Below, piece by piece: positions 27,370-36,161 of a DNA stretch of 64,000 bases. The first letter of the stretch is position 1. Every line of letters begins with the position of its first letter. A program made the position numbers and the translations under genes. The notes under the pieces were generated by a model. The model ran no database searches. It saw nothing but the letters and a program-made list of their open reading frames with translations, and was not told where the DNA came from. Origin of the DNA: Bradyrhizobium sp. SZCCT0231 (GTDB taxonomy: Bacteria; Pseudomonadota; Alphaproteobacteria; Rhizobiales; Xanthobacteraceae); assembly GCF_018130245.1 (NCBI RefSeq), contig NZ_JAFCKP010000001.1, positions 682,001 through 746,000 of the forward strand, read 5' to 3'.

Positions 27370-28338
27370 CTACCCCAGCTTTGCGCCGAGCTGCTGGAAC
27401 ACGGCCTCACAGGTCATGAGGTCGAGATGGCCGCCGCCCGCGTTCTTGAAGAACGTGATGTCGGACGGTGACGTTCGCCCCTGTACCCGGCCGCCGGCGA
27501 GATCGTAGAGGTCGCCGAGGACGTCCGCCTCGCTGATCGCGCCGCTCGCGATCGGCTGCAGGATGTCGCCGACGCCGTGGAAGGCGGATTCCCGCCGGTC
27601 CACGAAGACGCGGGAGCGCTTGGCCGCCTCGTCATCGGCCTCACGGGTTTGCGGCGTGTAGCCGCCGACGAGGTCCAGATGCGTGCCCGGCCGCAGATTG
27701 CGGCCCTTGATCAGCGGCTGATGCGCGCGGGTGCAGGTGGTGATGACATCGGCCTCGCGCGTTGCGGCGTCGAGATCCGCGATTGCTTCCGCCTTGATGC
27801 CGGACTTCGCCAAGCGCTGAGCGAGATCCACGGCCCGGTCTGGACTTCGATTCCAGATCAGCACGCGCTCGAGCGACGGGCGCACGGTGCGATGACCCCG
27901 GATCAGCCATTCGGACATCTCGCCGGCGCCGACGCAGAGCAGCGTCTCGGGATCGGGCGGGGCGAGCAGTTTCGTGGCCAGCGCGGAGTCGGCTGCGGTG
28001 CGCCAATGCGTGATCTCGGTCCCGTCCATCGCCGCCAGCGGCCGCCCATTGGCGCCGTCGAACAGCACGCACACGGCCTGCACCGCCGGTATCTTGCCTT
28101 CGGCCAGATTGGCCGGAAAGCTGGTGAACATCTTGCTGGCCATGTATCGGCCGGGATCGACGGCGCTGCGGATGACGTATTGACCCCTCTCGTCTCCAAG
28201 GAAGGCGTCCAGCACCTCCATCTTCGGCCGGCGATGCGCTTCTTCCAGGGCCGCAATCAGGATGGGAAAGGTCAGAACTTTCGTGACTTCGGTATCGGAG
28301 ACAAAGTGCAAGGCAAATTCCTTATTGGCGACCGGCAT
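27370..28338 (-). CDS. Ornithine cyclodeaminase/mu-crystallin family protein
   Basis: 322 residues from the ATG at 28338. The longest frame opens 19 codons earlier with TTG and is less likely. It has the family elements YMASKMFTSFPANL, LAAMDGTEITHWRTAADSALATKLLA, a Rossmann LCVGAGEMSEWLIRGH, HLDLVGGYTPQTREADDEA and FFKNAGGGHLDLMT. Members catalyse NAD(P)H-dependent imine chemistry (ornithine cyclodeaminase, ketimine reductase, alanine dehydrogenase). Which one is not clear. Monocistronic. Confidence 0.88.
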   Translation of the reverse strand: MPVANKEFALHFVSDTEVTKVLTFPILIAALEEAHRRPKMEVLDAFLGDERGQYVIRSAVDPGRYMASKMFTSFPANLAEGKIPAVQAVCVLFDGANGRPLAAMDGTEITHWRTAADSALATKLLAPPDPETLLCVGAGEMSEWLIRGHRTVRPSLERVLIWNRSPDRAVDLAQRLAKSGIKAEAIADLDAATREADVITTCTRAHQPLIKGRNLRPGTHLDLVGGYTPQTREADDEAAKRSRVFVDRRESAFHGVGDILQPIASGAISEADVLGDLYDLAGGRVQGRTSPSDITFFKNAGGGHLDLMTCEAVFQQLGAKLG

Positions 28339-28475
28339 TTGCCCATAAACCCGCGCGGCAGGTTCCGCAACGAATCTTCCGCCGGGACTCGACAAGCCTT
28401 GATCCGCGTCAAAATCTCCTTCCCTTGTCCGCCGTAAATAGGATTAGAGTACCGCCGGGGCAGTTGGGAGGTCCC

Positions 28476-28688
28476 ATGTCAACCTATGTCGTCAAGTTCA
28501 TGAAGGACGTGCTCGGCGAATACGGCCGGCAGATCGAGGTCTGCCAGGGTACGCTCGAGATCGACGCCGCCGACGAGGACGAGGCCAGGGAGCAGGCGAA
28601 AGCGAGATTCTGCAAGGACCAGGCGTTGTGCCACTGGTCGCTGCATGCCGACCGCATCCAGGTCAAGCCGGCTGATTTTCCGTCCTGA
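28476..28688 (+). CDS. Small conserved hypothetical protein
   Basis: 70 residues. The ATG follows GGGAGGTCCC, a strong ribosome site. Sequence MSTYVVKFMKDVLGEYGRQ ... DAADEDEAREQAKARFC ... CHWSLHADRIQVKPADF. Soluble and acidic, with two cysteines. The pattern resembles small proteins of rhizobia with no known function. Its stop is 3 bp from the convergent acetyltransferase stop. Confidence 0.75.
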   Translation: MSTYVVKFMKDVLGEYGRQIEVCQGTLEIDAADEDEAREQAKARFCKDQALCHWSLHADRIQVKPADFPS

Positions 28689-28691
28689 TGG

Positions 28692-29267
28692 CTACCGACC
28701 CGGCGTCGTGACGGGCGGAGGTGCTGTCGTGCCTGCGCCGAGCGATCGCTGCACCATGACGGTGTCGGACCAGCGGCCGTGGCGATAGGCGACGCCGCAG
28801 AGCAGGCCGGCGCGCGCGAAGCCGAATTTTTCGTGCAGCGCCAGCGAGGGCGCGTTGTCGGCGTCGATGTAACCGATCAACTGGCGGAAGCCGGCCGCCG
28901 CGCAGGCGTCGATCAATTCCTGGAGCAATAGCCGTCCGACTCCGCGGCCGAGATGGGCGTGGTGGACGTAGATCGAATGCTTGGCCGTGTAGCGATAGGC
29001 CGGGCGCTTGCGGAACAGCACGGCATAGGCATAGCCGACGACCTCGCCGCGCCAGGTGGCGACCAGATGCGGCAGGCGGGTCTGCTTCAGGTTCTTGCGA
29101 CGGTCGCGCAGATCGTCCGGCTCTGGCGCTCCGGTTCCCTCGACGTCGCGCGGCACGCCATTGCGGACGTGATGGCGGTAGATCGCCAGCATCGCCTCGA
29201 CATCGCTCTCGCGTGACGGCCTGACCAGGACGGGTTCGTCACTCGCGCGCGCTGCTGTTTCGTTCAT
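28692..29267 (-). CDS. GNAT N-acetyltransferase (phosphinothricin acetyltransferase-like)
   Basis: 191 residues. The GNAT fold has the acetyl-CoA loop HLGRGVGRLLLQELIDACAA and the family segments VRPSRESDVEAMLAIYRHHV, HSIYVHHAHLGRG, GYIDADNAPSLALHEKFGFA. This is the layout of the Pat/YncA-type amino-acid analogue acetyltransferases. I prefer the ATG at 29267, which has TAGGTG upstream. A GTG at 29273 directly abuts the decarboxylase stop. Cotranscribed with and coupled to the decarboxylase upstream. Confidence 0.9.
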   Translation of the reverse strand: MNETAARASDEPVLVRPSRESDVEAMLAIYRHHVRNGVPRDVEGTGAPEPDDLRDRRKNLKQTRLPHLVATWRGEVVGYAYAVLFRKRPAYRYTAKHSIYVHHAHLGRGVGRLLLQELIDACAAAGFRQLIGYIDADNAPSLALHEKFGFARAGLLCGVAYRHGRWSDTVMVQRSLGAGTTAPPPVTTPGR

Positions 29268-29273
29268 CGGCAC

Positions 29274-31631
29274 CTACTCGGCAACGACATAAGTGTAGAG
29301 CCCGATGCGCCCGTTCGCATCGATCTCCTTGTAGACACCCTGGATCTCGACATCGAAGCCCGGGAATATGTTGAAGCAGGTCTCGAACATCTTGAGATAA
29401 TCGATCATGGGCTTCGCCCGTTCCGTCAGCCGCTCGCCGGGCACGATGGTGGCGATGCCGGGCGGATAGACCACGAAGGGCGTGGTGGCGATGCGGCCGG
29501 CGATCGCCTCGATCGGGAGGTAGTCGACGTCGTTCTTGAACAGATAGCGCGCGGCATCGCGGGGCGACATCGCGATCTCGGGCATGTGCTCGGGCATGAA
29601 CTGCCGCGCCTGCAGCGCGCTGACATCGGCGGCGCGGAAGAATCGGTGCATGTCGCCGCAGAGATCGCGCAGGCGCACGCCTGCGTAGCGCGCCTGCCGC
29701 CGCTGATGGAATTCCGGGATCGCGTCGGCCAGCAGCGCATTGTCGTCATGCAGCCTCTTGAACGCGACAAGGCCGGAGATCAGCGTGCCGGCCTTGCTCG
29801 CCTCGACGCCGGGGGTGAGCAGGAAGAGCAGGGAGTTGAGGTCGTTCTTCTCGGGGACGATGCGGTTCTCTCGCAAATATTGCGCGACGACCGGCGCGGG
29901 AATGCCGTGCTCGGCATAGGCGCCGGTGGCGCGGTCGAATCCGGGGGTGAGCAAGGTCAGCTTGTTCGGATCGGTCATGGCAAAACCTTCCGCGAGATCG
30001 GGAAAGCCGTGCCAGTTGGTATCGGGAGAGAGCTGCCACAGCGCGGGATTGGTGGCGAGCTCGTCGGTAGAGAGGGTCTCCCAGGCGACGTTATGCGTGG
30101 CACCGGGGCGGCTGACATCGGGAATGGCGACGCGATCGGGAACGAAGGGCTCGAAGAACCAGCGCCGATCCGGATTTTGCTCCTTTTCCTCGAACTCTCG
30201 GCGCATTGCGCGGACCTTCTTGCGCAGTTCGATGCCGAGGCGGATCGTGTCGTCCCACAGCACTTCGCCGGAACGGCCCTTCATCATCTGCGCGCCGACG
30301 TCGAGCGAGGCGAACAGCGGGTAGAAGGGTGAGGTCGAGGCATGCTGCATGAAGCTCTCGTTGAAGCGGCGGTGCTCGACGCGCCGTTTCTGGCCGCGGA
30401 TGTGACGGTCCTTGATGTGGATCTGCGAAGCCTGCGAGAAGCTTGCGAGCTGCTTGTGGGTCGACTGCGTCGCGATGATGCCGGGAGCTTCGGGTGGAAG
30501 ATTTGCCAACCCCATGGCGAAGCGGCCGGCATAGAGCGGGTGAAACTTCATGAAGCCGGCCCAGGCCTCGTCGAACAGAATGTAGTCGCAGAGATGGCCG
30601 ATGCGCTTGATGATCATCTCGGCGCTGTGGATCGAGCCGTCATAGGTGCACTGCTCGACCACGGCGACGCGGAACGGCCGTTCCTTGCGCCAGGCGTCGC
30701 GATCCTTCACGAGCGGGTGGTTGCGGATCGCCTCGCGCAGGGTCCTCTCGTCGAGCATGTCCCAACGCATCGGGCCGATCAGGCCCCAGGCGTTGCGGAC
30801 GGTCGGCACATAGACCGGGATGCCGCCATTGATCATCAGCGCGCCGTGATGGGCGGCCTTGTGGTTGTTGCGATCGAACAGCACGAGATCGCCGTCGGTG
30901 ACGAGGGCGCCGAGCGCGACCTTGTTGGAGGTCGAGGTGCCGTTGAGCACGAAATAGGTCTTTTCCGCGCCGAAGATCGCCGCCGCTTCCTTCTGCGCCT
31001 TCAGCGCCGGCCCCTCATGGGTGAGGAGGTCGCCGAGGTCGAGCACGGAATTGTCGAGGTCGTCGCGGAACACGGATTCGCCGAGATGCTCGACGAACAC
31101 GCGCCCGATCGGGCTGCGGTTGTAGAACACGCCGCCATTGTGGCCCGGACAGGTCCAGAGCTGGTTGCCTTCCTCGGCATAGTCGACCAGCGCGCCGAAG
31201 AACGGCGTCTTCAGCGTCTCGGCATATTGCTTGAGACGGCTGATCAGGTTCTTGGCGATGAAGGGCGGCGTCTCCTCGGACAGGAAGACATAGCCGTCGA
31301 TGAAATCCAGCACCTCGACCGGCAGGTCCTCGAACCGTTTGCGCCGGATCAGCAGGATGATCGGGAAGTCGAGGCCGCGGCGCCGCATCAGGTTGATCAG
31401 CGCCGAGGTCTTGCCCTCCAGCCCCTTCTTGCCCCAGTCCACCACCATGCAGCCGATCGCAGCATCGGTCTGCACCGCCATCTCGGCGTCCTCCAGCTTG
31501 CGGGCCCGGACCACCTCGAAGCCGGAGCGCTGGATCTCCTCGATGATCTGGTTGAAGCGGACGCCCTCGAGGTCGTCGGCGTCGAACATTGGTGCTGCGA
31601 ACAGGAAGTTGAAGCGCTTGAAATAGTCCAT
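29274..31631 (-). CDS. Orn/Lys/Arg decarboxylase (fold type I, PLP)
   Basis: 785 residues from the ATG at 31631 (GGACGG upstream). The architecture is that of the inducible basic amino-acid decarboxylases: a wing/response-regulator-like N-terminal domain (~1-120), the PLP domain (~140-560) and the C-terminal domain (~600-780). PLP Lys is in ATQSTHKQLASFSQAS, with FDEAWAGF before it. Makes a polyamine precursor (putrescine, cadaverine or agmatine) and consumes a proton. Which amino acid is used cannot be told here. Lies downstream of the lrp gene on the same strand, with a 10-bp inverted repeat just before its ribosome site. Confidence 0.93.
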   Translation of the reverse strand: MDYFKRFNFLFAAPMFDADDLEGVRFNQIIEEIQRSGFEVVRARKLEDAEMAVQTDAAIGCMVVDWGKKGLEGKTSALINLMRRRGLDFPIILLIRRKRFEDLPVEVLDFIDGYVFLSEETPPFIAKNLISRLKQYAETLKTPFFGALVDYAEEGNQLWTCPGHNGGVFYNRSPIGRVFVEHLGESVFRDDLDNSVLDLGDLLTHEGPALKAQKEAAAIFGAEKTYFVLNGTSTSNKVALGALVTDGDLVLFDRNNHKAAHHGALMINGGIPVYVPTVRNAWGLIGPMRWDMLDERTLREAIRNHPLVKDRDAWRKERPFRVAVVEQCTYDGSIHSAEMIIKRIGHLCDYILFDEAWAGFMKFHPLYAGRFAMGLANLPPEAPGIIATQSTHKQLASFSQASQIHIKDRHIRGQKRRVEHRRFNESFMQHASTSPFYPLFASLDVGAQMMKGRSGEVLWDDTIRLGIELRKKVRAMRREFEEKEQNPDRRWFFEPFVPDRVAIPDVSRPGATHNVAWETLSTDELATNPALWQLSPDTNWHGFPDLAEGFAMTDPNKLTLLTPGFDRATGAYAEHGIPAPVVAQYLRENRIVPEKNDLNSLLFLLTPGVEASKAGTLISGLVAFKRLHDDNALLADAIPEFHQRRQARYAGVRLRDLCGDMHRFFRAADVSALQARQFMPEHMPEIAMSPRDAARYLFKNDVDYLPIEAIAGRIATTPFVVYPPGIATIVPGERLTERAKPMIDYLKMFETCFNIFPGFDVEIQGVYKEIDANGRIGLYTYVVAE

Positions 31632-31640
31632 GGTCCGTCC

Positions 31641-31675
31641 CGAATGTGCCAGAAGCACAGCTCTCGGCACATTCG
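31641..31675. promoter_or_regulatory. 10-bp inverted repeat next to the decarboxylase ribosome site
   Basis: CGAATGTGCC (31641-31650) and GGCACATTCG (31666-31675) are perfect complements separated by 15 bp. In the decarboxylase mRNA this hairpin would end one base before the GGACGG ribosome-binding site. It could be a regulator site or a translation-control hairpin. Confidence 0.5.
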
Positions 31676-31736
31676 ATGACAGTTGGATGACGGCAATGCC
31701 GGATCGCCTCCGCGCATTTGCGGAAGGAGAGGGCGA

Positions 31737-32294
31737 CTACCGCTTCGCCTCGCCGAACACCACGGTCGGCACGGCGCGGTTGACGATCTCGCGCAGCGCG
31801 AAGCTCGATTGGACCCGCGCGACGCGGGGCAAGTGGGACAACTCGGTACGGTGGATGCGCTCGAAATCCTGGATGTCGCGGGCGAGCACGATCAGGATGT
31901 AGTCGTCGGTCCCCGACATCAGGAAGCAGCGCACGACCGAGGGGCACTTCACCACCTCCGCCTCGAACGCCTTCAGTGCTTCGTCGCTCTGGCTCTCCAG
32001 CGCGATGCGAACCAGCACTGTGGTGGTGAGACCGAACTGGGCGAGGTCGAGCGCGGCCCGGTAGGCCTGGATGTAGCCGTCGTCCTCCAGCGCCTTCTGC
32101 CGCCGCGCCAGCGCCGTGCTCGACAGTCCGACCTTGTTGGCGAGCTCGGTGTGGCTGGCCCGCGCGTTCGTCGTGAGTTCCGCGAGAATGGCGAGGTCTT
32201 TCCGGTCCAGGGCCAAAGTTTTGTTTCCAGCGTGAAAGGATGTTTCCGCGCCGGAAACCGGCGCGGGCGCAGCCAAACTAGCGGATATTTGCAC
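31737..32294 (-). CDS. Lrp/AsnC-family transcriptional regulator
   Basis: Up to 185 residues. The HTH is at ~30-80 (LDRKDLAILAELTTNARASHTELANKVGLSSTALARRQKALED-type helix pair), followed by the RAM ligand-binding domain (ALKAFEAEVVKCPSVVRCFLMSG, DYILIVLARDIQDFE). The start is unsure. The frame opens with GTG at 32294, while a TTG just before LDRKDL would match the usual Lrp length. Divergent from alanine dehydrogenase with 65 bp between, the classic Lrp/ald pair. Probably senses an amino acid and controls ald and perhaps the decarboxylase. Confidence 0.9.
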   Translation of the reverse strand: MQISASLAAPAPVSGAETSFHAGNKTLALDRKDLAILAELTTNARASHTELANKVGLSSTALARRQKALEDDGYIQAYRAALDLAQFGLTTTVLVRIALESQSDEALKAFEAEVVKCPSVVRCFLMSGTDDYILIVLARDIQDFERIHRTELSHLPRVARVQSSFALREIVNRAVPTVVFGEAKR

Positions 32295-32359
32295 GAAACC
32301 AAACCGGTCCTCTCGCTACGATCAACAACGGAATCAATTCGTTGGCGAAGGAGCGGAAG

Positions 32360-33475
32360 ATGCACGTCGGTGTTCCCAGGGAGATCAAGGTGCAGGAATA
32401 TCGCGTCGGGCTCACGCCGGGCGCGGTCCGTGAATATGTCGCCGTCGGGCATCAGGTGACGGTCGAGACCGGCGCCGGCAGCGGCATCGGCGCGTCCGAC
32501 GAGGTCTATCGGCGGGCAGGGGCTGCGATCGCCGACAGCGCCCGCGAGATATTCGCCAAGTCCGACATGATCGTGAAGGTGAAGGAGCCGCAGCGAAGCG
32601 AATGGGCTCAGCTCCGCGAAAGCCAGATCCTGTTTACTTACCTCCATCTTGCGCCGGATCCCGAACAGGCCAAGGGCCTGCTTGCTTCCGGCTGCACCGC
32701 GATCGCCTATGAAACCGTCACCGACGCGGCCGGCCACCTCCCCCTGCTCGCGCCGATGAGCGAAGTCGCCGGCCGCCTCGCCATCGAGGCTGCCGGCGCC
32801 GCGCTCAAGCGGTCGGCCGGCGGTCGCGGGCTGTTGCTTGGCGGCGTCCCCGGCGTGCAGCCGGCGCGCGTCGTCGTGCTCGGCGGCGGCGTGGTGGGAA
32901 CGCAGGCGGCGCGGATGGCCGCAGGGCTCGGCGCGGAAGTCACCGTGATCGACCGCTCGCTCCCCCGGCTTCGGCAGCTCGATGATCTCTTTATGGGGCG
33001 CGTGCGGACGCGCTTTTCGACGATCGAGTCGGTCGAGGAGGAGGCGTTCGCCGCTGACGTCGTGATCGGCGCGGTGCTGGTGCCCGGCGCAAGTGCGCCG
33101 AAACTCGTCACCCGTGCGATGCTCAAATCGATGCGGCCCGGCGCGGTGCTGGTGGATGTTGCAATCGACCAAGGCGGCTGCTTCGAGACCTCTCATCCGA
33201 CCACGCACGCTGAGCCAACCTACGAGGTCGACGGCGTCGTGCATTATTGCGTCGCCAACATGCCGGGCGCGGTGCCGGTGACCTCGAGCCAGGCCCTGAA
33301 CAACGCGACGCTGCCGTTTGGCCTGATGCTCGCGAACAAGGGCTTTGCCGCGGTGCTGGAGAACCCGCATTTGCGCAACGGGCTGAACGTCCATCGCGGG
33401 CGGATTACCAACAAGGCGGTGGCGGAGAGTCTCGGGCTGGAGTTTGCTCCGGTGGGGAGCGGGCTGGCGGCTTAG
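32360..33475 (+). CDS. ald: Alanine dehydrogenase
   Basis: NAD-dependent interconversion of L-alanine and pyruvate plus ammonia. 371 residues. The ATG at 32360 has AAGGAG 7 bp upstream, better than the TTG at 32342. Typical start MHVGVPREIKVQEYRVGLTP. Catalytic Lys and His lie in MIVKVKEPQ and TYLHLAPD, and the NAD site is VVVLGGGVVGTQAARMAAGLGAEVTVID. Ends VAESLGLEF like the family. Divergent from the Lrp gene that most likely regulates it. Confidence 0.95.
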   Translation: MHVGVPREIKVQEYRVGLTPGAVREYVAVGHQVTVETGAGSGIGASDEVYRRAGAAIADSAREIFAKSDMIVKVKEPQRSEWAQLRESQILFTYLHLAPDPEQAKGLLASGCTAIAYETVTDAAGHLPLLAPMSEVAGRLAIEAAGAALKRSAGGRGLLLGGVPGVQPARVVVLGGGVVGTQAARMAAGLGAEVTVIDRSLPRLRQLDDLFMGRVRTRFSTIESVEEEAFAADVVIGAVLVPGASAPKLVTRAMLKSMRPGAVLVDVAIDQGGCFETSHPTTHAEPTYEVDGVVHYCVANMPGAVPVTSSQALNNATLPFGLMLANKGFAAVLENPHLRNGLNVHRGRITNKAVAESLGLEFAPVGSGLAA

Positions 33476-33740
33476 CGAAATAGGCCATCGTCGGTGCGGC
33501 GCTATCAACCGACTGGAAGATGGCGCTGCCGCCGTGCTCCGAGCCCGGGAATCCCGACGCGGTGAAGGCGTTGTGACTGGCACAGCGGTGTCCAAAATCG
33601 GCGGGAAGAAGAAAACTGTTGCCGCGGCTTTGTCAGGGGGAAGGAGTTTCCCCTTACGAGGGCAAAAACGCCAATCGCTTCCATTGCTGTTTGGGGCCGA
33701 AACGACGACATTTCTGCCAGACATTGATGGATCGGCAGCT

Positions 33741-33959
33741 ATGGAACGCACCGCATTTGAGCCCTTCGGCGAGCAGCTGGTGTCCGGAACGGACGCCCAG
33801 CCGAAATCGCGTGCCTCAAAGCTCCTGCTGCGGGCCGGCACCGCGCTGTTCTGGTCGCTGGTCGCGGGCATCGTGCTGGCGCGTGCGACCTTCTTCGAGC
33901 CGGGCATCTATGACGGCTTCAGCCGCGTCGCCTCGCTCGCCAAGAGCCTGATCTTCTAA
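33741..33959 (+). CDS. Small single-pass membrane protein
   Basis: 72 residues from the ATG at 33741 (MERTAFEPFGEQLVSG). One membrane helix (LLLRAGTALFWSLVAGIVLARA) with a short polar tail ending SLAKSLIF. The ribosome site is weak, and a longer frame upstream to 33444 overlaps ald and is not credible. Function unknown. The 265 bp before it (33476-33740) hold no gene. Confidence 0.5.
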   Translation: MERTAFEPFGEQLVSGTDAQPKSRASKLLLRAGTALFWSLVAGIVLARATFFEPGIYDGFSRVASLAKSLIF

Positions 33960-34021
33960 GGTCCGCCTGATCTTCCGAGCCTGATTATTCCAGGGCGAGC
34001 ACAGAACTTCCCTCGGCCCTG

Positions 34022-34067
34022 ATATGTCGAAAACATATTTCCCAATCGGGCTGCGCTGCGTATAAAT
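34022..34067 (+). promoter_or_regulatory. Promoter with palindromic operator upstream of the YeiH-type gene
   Basis: ATATGT-N5-ACATAT palindrome at 34022-34038, then TATAAAT at 34061-34067, a good -10. The palindrome covers the -35 position, so a regulator bound here would control the transporter gene that starts 23 bp after the -10. Confidence 0.5.
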
Positions 34068-34089
34068 CCTTCTCCTCCGGGAGAAATTT

Positions 34090-35148
34090 GTGTCGCAGAA
34101 TCAAGCATCCAGCCCAGCCGATTCCAAGCCGGCCACCGCCATCAGCCGCATTGCGGCGCTGATTCCGGGCATTCTCCTCTGCATTCTCGTTGCCGGTGTC
34201 TCGGCCCTGCTGGAGCGGGCGGAACTGGGCGTGTTCGAGCACCCCTATGTCGAGGCGCTGGTGATGGCGATCCTGCTCGGCATGGCGCTGCGCAGCTTCT
34301 GGAAGCCGGCCGCGCGCTGGCAGGCCGGGATCGCCTTCAGCGCCAAGCAGCTGCTCGAAGTCGCAGTGATGTTGCTCGGGGCCTCCATCAGCTTCGCCGC
34401 GATAGCGGCTTCTGGCATTGCGCTGCTCGCCTCCATTGCCGCGGTCGTCGTGGTCGCGCTCTGCGTCTCCTTCGGCCTCAGCCGGCTGCTCGGCCTGTCG
34501 ACGCGGCTGTCGATCCTGATCGCCTGCGGCAACTCGATCTGCGGCAATTCAGCGATCGCCGCCGTGGCGCCCATCATCGGCGCCACCAACGACGAGATTG
34601 CGTCCTCGATCTCCTTCACGGCGATCCTCGGCGTGATGATGGTGCTGGGCCTGCCGCTGCTGATCCCGCTGCTGCAGCTGTCCGCCACGCAATACGGCAT
34701 CCTCGCCGGTCTCACCGTCTACGCGGTGCCGCAGGTGCTGGCGGCGACGGTGCCGGCCGGCCTCGTCTCGACGCAGATCGGCACGCTGGTCAAGCTGATG
34801 CGCGTCTTGATGCTGGGGCCCGTCGTCGTCGGCCTGTCGCTGATCGCCTCGCGCTGGCACAGCGATGCCAAGAAGACCAATGTCGGATTCTTCCGCTTAG
34901 TGCCGTGGTTCATCCTCGGCTTCCTCGCGCTGGCGACCCTGCGTTCGCTCGAGATCGTGCCGGCCACGGTGGTCGGCCCGGTGACGAAGATCACGAGCTT
35001 TCTCACCGTGGTGTCGATGGCCGCGCTCGGCCTCGGTGTCGACGTGCGGGTGCTGGCGAATGTCGGCGGCCGGGTGACAGCCGCCGTGACGCTGTCGCTG
35101 ATGCTGCTGCTGGGGATCAGCATCGCATTGGTGCATTGGTTCAAGTGA
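34090..35148 (+). CDS. YeiH-family putative sulfate exporter/membrane transporter
   Basis: 352 residues, start GTG after GGGAG. Ten to eleven hydrophobic helices. The family signatures are LMLLGASISFAAI-like (AVMLLGASISF), LIACGNSICGNSAIAAVAPIIGA and TVYAVPQVLAA, found in the YeiH/'putative sulfate exporter' (Cons_hypoth698) proteins. In other bacteria some are linked to taurine/sulfonate use, where they may expel sulfite or sulfate. It lies directly upstream of a convergent taurine/nitrate-type ABC importer, which is consistent with a sulfur role (inference). Confidence 0.88.
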   Translation: MSQNQASSPADSKPATAISRIAALIPGILLCILVAGVSALLERAELGVFEHPYVEALVMAILLGMALRSFWKPAARWQAGIAFSAKQLLEVAVMLLGASISFAAIAASGIALLASIAAVVVVALCVSFGLSRLLGLSTRLSILIACGNSICGNSAIAAVAPIIGATNDEIASSISFTAILGVMMVLGLPLLIPLLQLSATQYGILAGLTVYAVPQVLAATVPAGLVSTQIGTLVKLMRVLMLGPVVVGLSLIASRWHSDAKKTNVGFFRLVPWFILGFLALATLRSLEIVPATVVGPVTKITSFLTVVSMAALGLGVDVRVLANVGGRVTAAVTLSLMLLLGISIALVHWFK

Positions 35149-35164
35149 TTAAAGCGACACTGCT

Positions 35165-35257
35165 GTAGGGTGGGCAAAGGCGCGAAAGCGCCGTGCCCAC
35201 CATGGATCCGCATTCGAGGTGAGGATGGTGGGCACGCTTTCGCTTTGCCCACCCTAC
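35165..35257. repeat. Palindromic 'gtagggtgggca' repeat
   Basis: GTAGGGTGGGCAAAGGCG at the left pairs with the right end (CGCTTTGCCCACCCTAC), with an inner CGTGCCCACCAT/ATGGTGGGCACG pair. It lies between two convergent genes and could act as a terminator for both. Related in its outer bases to the repeat at 58297. Confidence 0.7.
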
Positions 35258-35288
35258 GAGACGTCATCCACGACGTGGGTCGGGCAAA

Positions 35289-36161
35289 TCAAATCACGTC
35301 CGCCAGCGAATGCCCGTGCAGCTCGATGTTCAGCCCCTGCATGCCCATGTCGTTGATCTCGCCGCCCATCGCTTTCAGGCTTTCCTCGCGGATCAGCGAC
35401 ATCAGCCCGCGGCGCAGCGCCAGGAATTCCGACGACATCATCATGGATTGCTGCCGCGGCCGCTCCAGCGGGATCGGGATCTCCGCCTTGATCGAGCCGG
35501 GACGCGCGGTCATGCAGTAGACGCGGTCCGACAGGAAGATCGCCTCGTCGATGTCGTGGGTGACGAACAGCACCGAGATCTTCAGCCGCTGCCACATGTT
35601 GGTGAGGATCTGCTGCATGATGACGCGCGTCTGCGCGTCGAGCGCGCCGAACGGCTCGTCCAGCAGCAGCACCTTCGGTCCCGTCGCGAGCGCTCGGACG
35701 ATGCCGACGCGCTGCTTCATGCCGCCGGAGAGCTTTTCCGGATAGTGCTTCTCGAACGCCTCCAGCCCGGCAAGCCCGAGCAGGGTGCGCGCGGCACGCT
35801 CGCGCTGCGAGCGAGGCATGCCGCGCATCTTCAGGCCGAACTCGACATTCTCGCGTACCGTCTTCCAGGGAAACAGCGAATATTGCTGGAACACCATGCC
35901 GCGCTCGGCGCTGGGGCCGCTCACGCGCTCGCCGTCGACGGTGACCATGCCCGTCGTCGGCTTGAGGAAGCCGGCGACCGCATTGAGCAGCGTCGACTTC
36001 CCGCAGCCGGAAGGGCCGACGATCGAGACGAACTCGCCGGGTTTCACATGGATCTGCGTGTCGGCGACGGCCTGAACCGGTCCCTCGATGGTCTCGTAGG
36101 CGAGGGAGAAGCTCCTGACCTCGATGTGGCCCTTCGACGCGTTCGCAGGCATCTCGCTCAT
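35289..36161 (-). CDS. ABC transporter ATPase, taurine/nitrate/sulfonate (SsuB/TauB/NrtD) type
   Basis: 290 residues from the ATG at 36161, which overlaps the permease stop (ATGA). The longer frame into the permease gene is a shadow. Walker A GPSGCGKST, Q-loop VFQQYSLFPW, signature LSGGMKQRVGIVRAL, Walker B VLLLDEPFGALD, H-loop THDIDEA. A ~40-residue C-terminal extension (RREGLMSLIREESLKAMGG region) is longer than in plain SsuB. Energises import of the binding-protein ligand. Confidence 0.93.
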   Translation of the reverse strand: MSEMPANASKGHIEVRSFSLAYETIEGPVQAVADTQIHVKPGEFVSIVGPSGCGKSTLLNAVAGFLKPTTGMVTVDGERVSGPSAERGMVFQQYSLFPWKTVRENVEFGLKMRGMPRSQRERAARTLLGLAGLEAFEKHYPEKLSGGMKQRVGIVRALATGPKVLLLDEPFGALDAQTRVIMQQILTNMWQRLKISVLFVTHDIDEAIFLSDRVYCMTARPGSIKAEIPIPLERPRQQSMMMSSEFLALRRGLMSLIREESLKAMGGEINDMGMQGLNIELHGHSLADVI

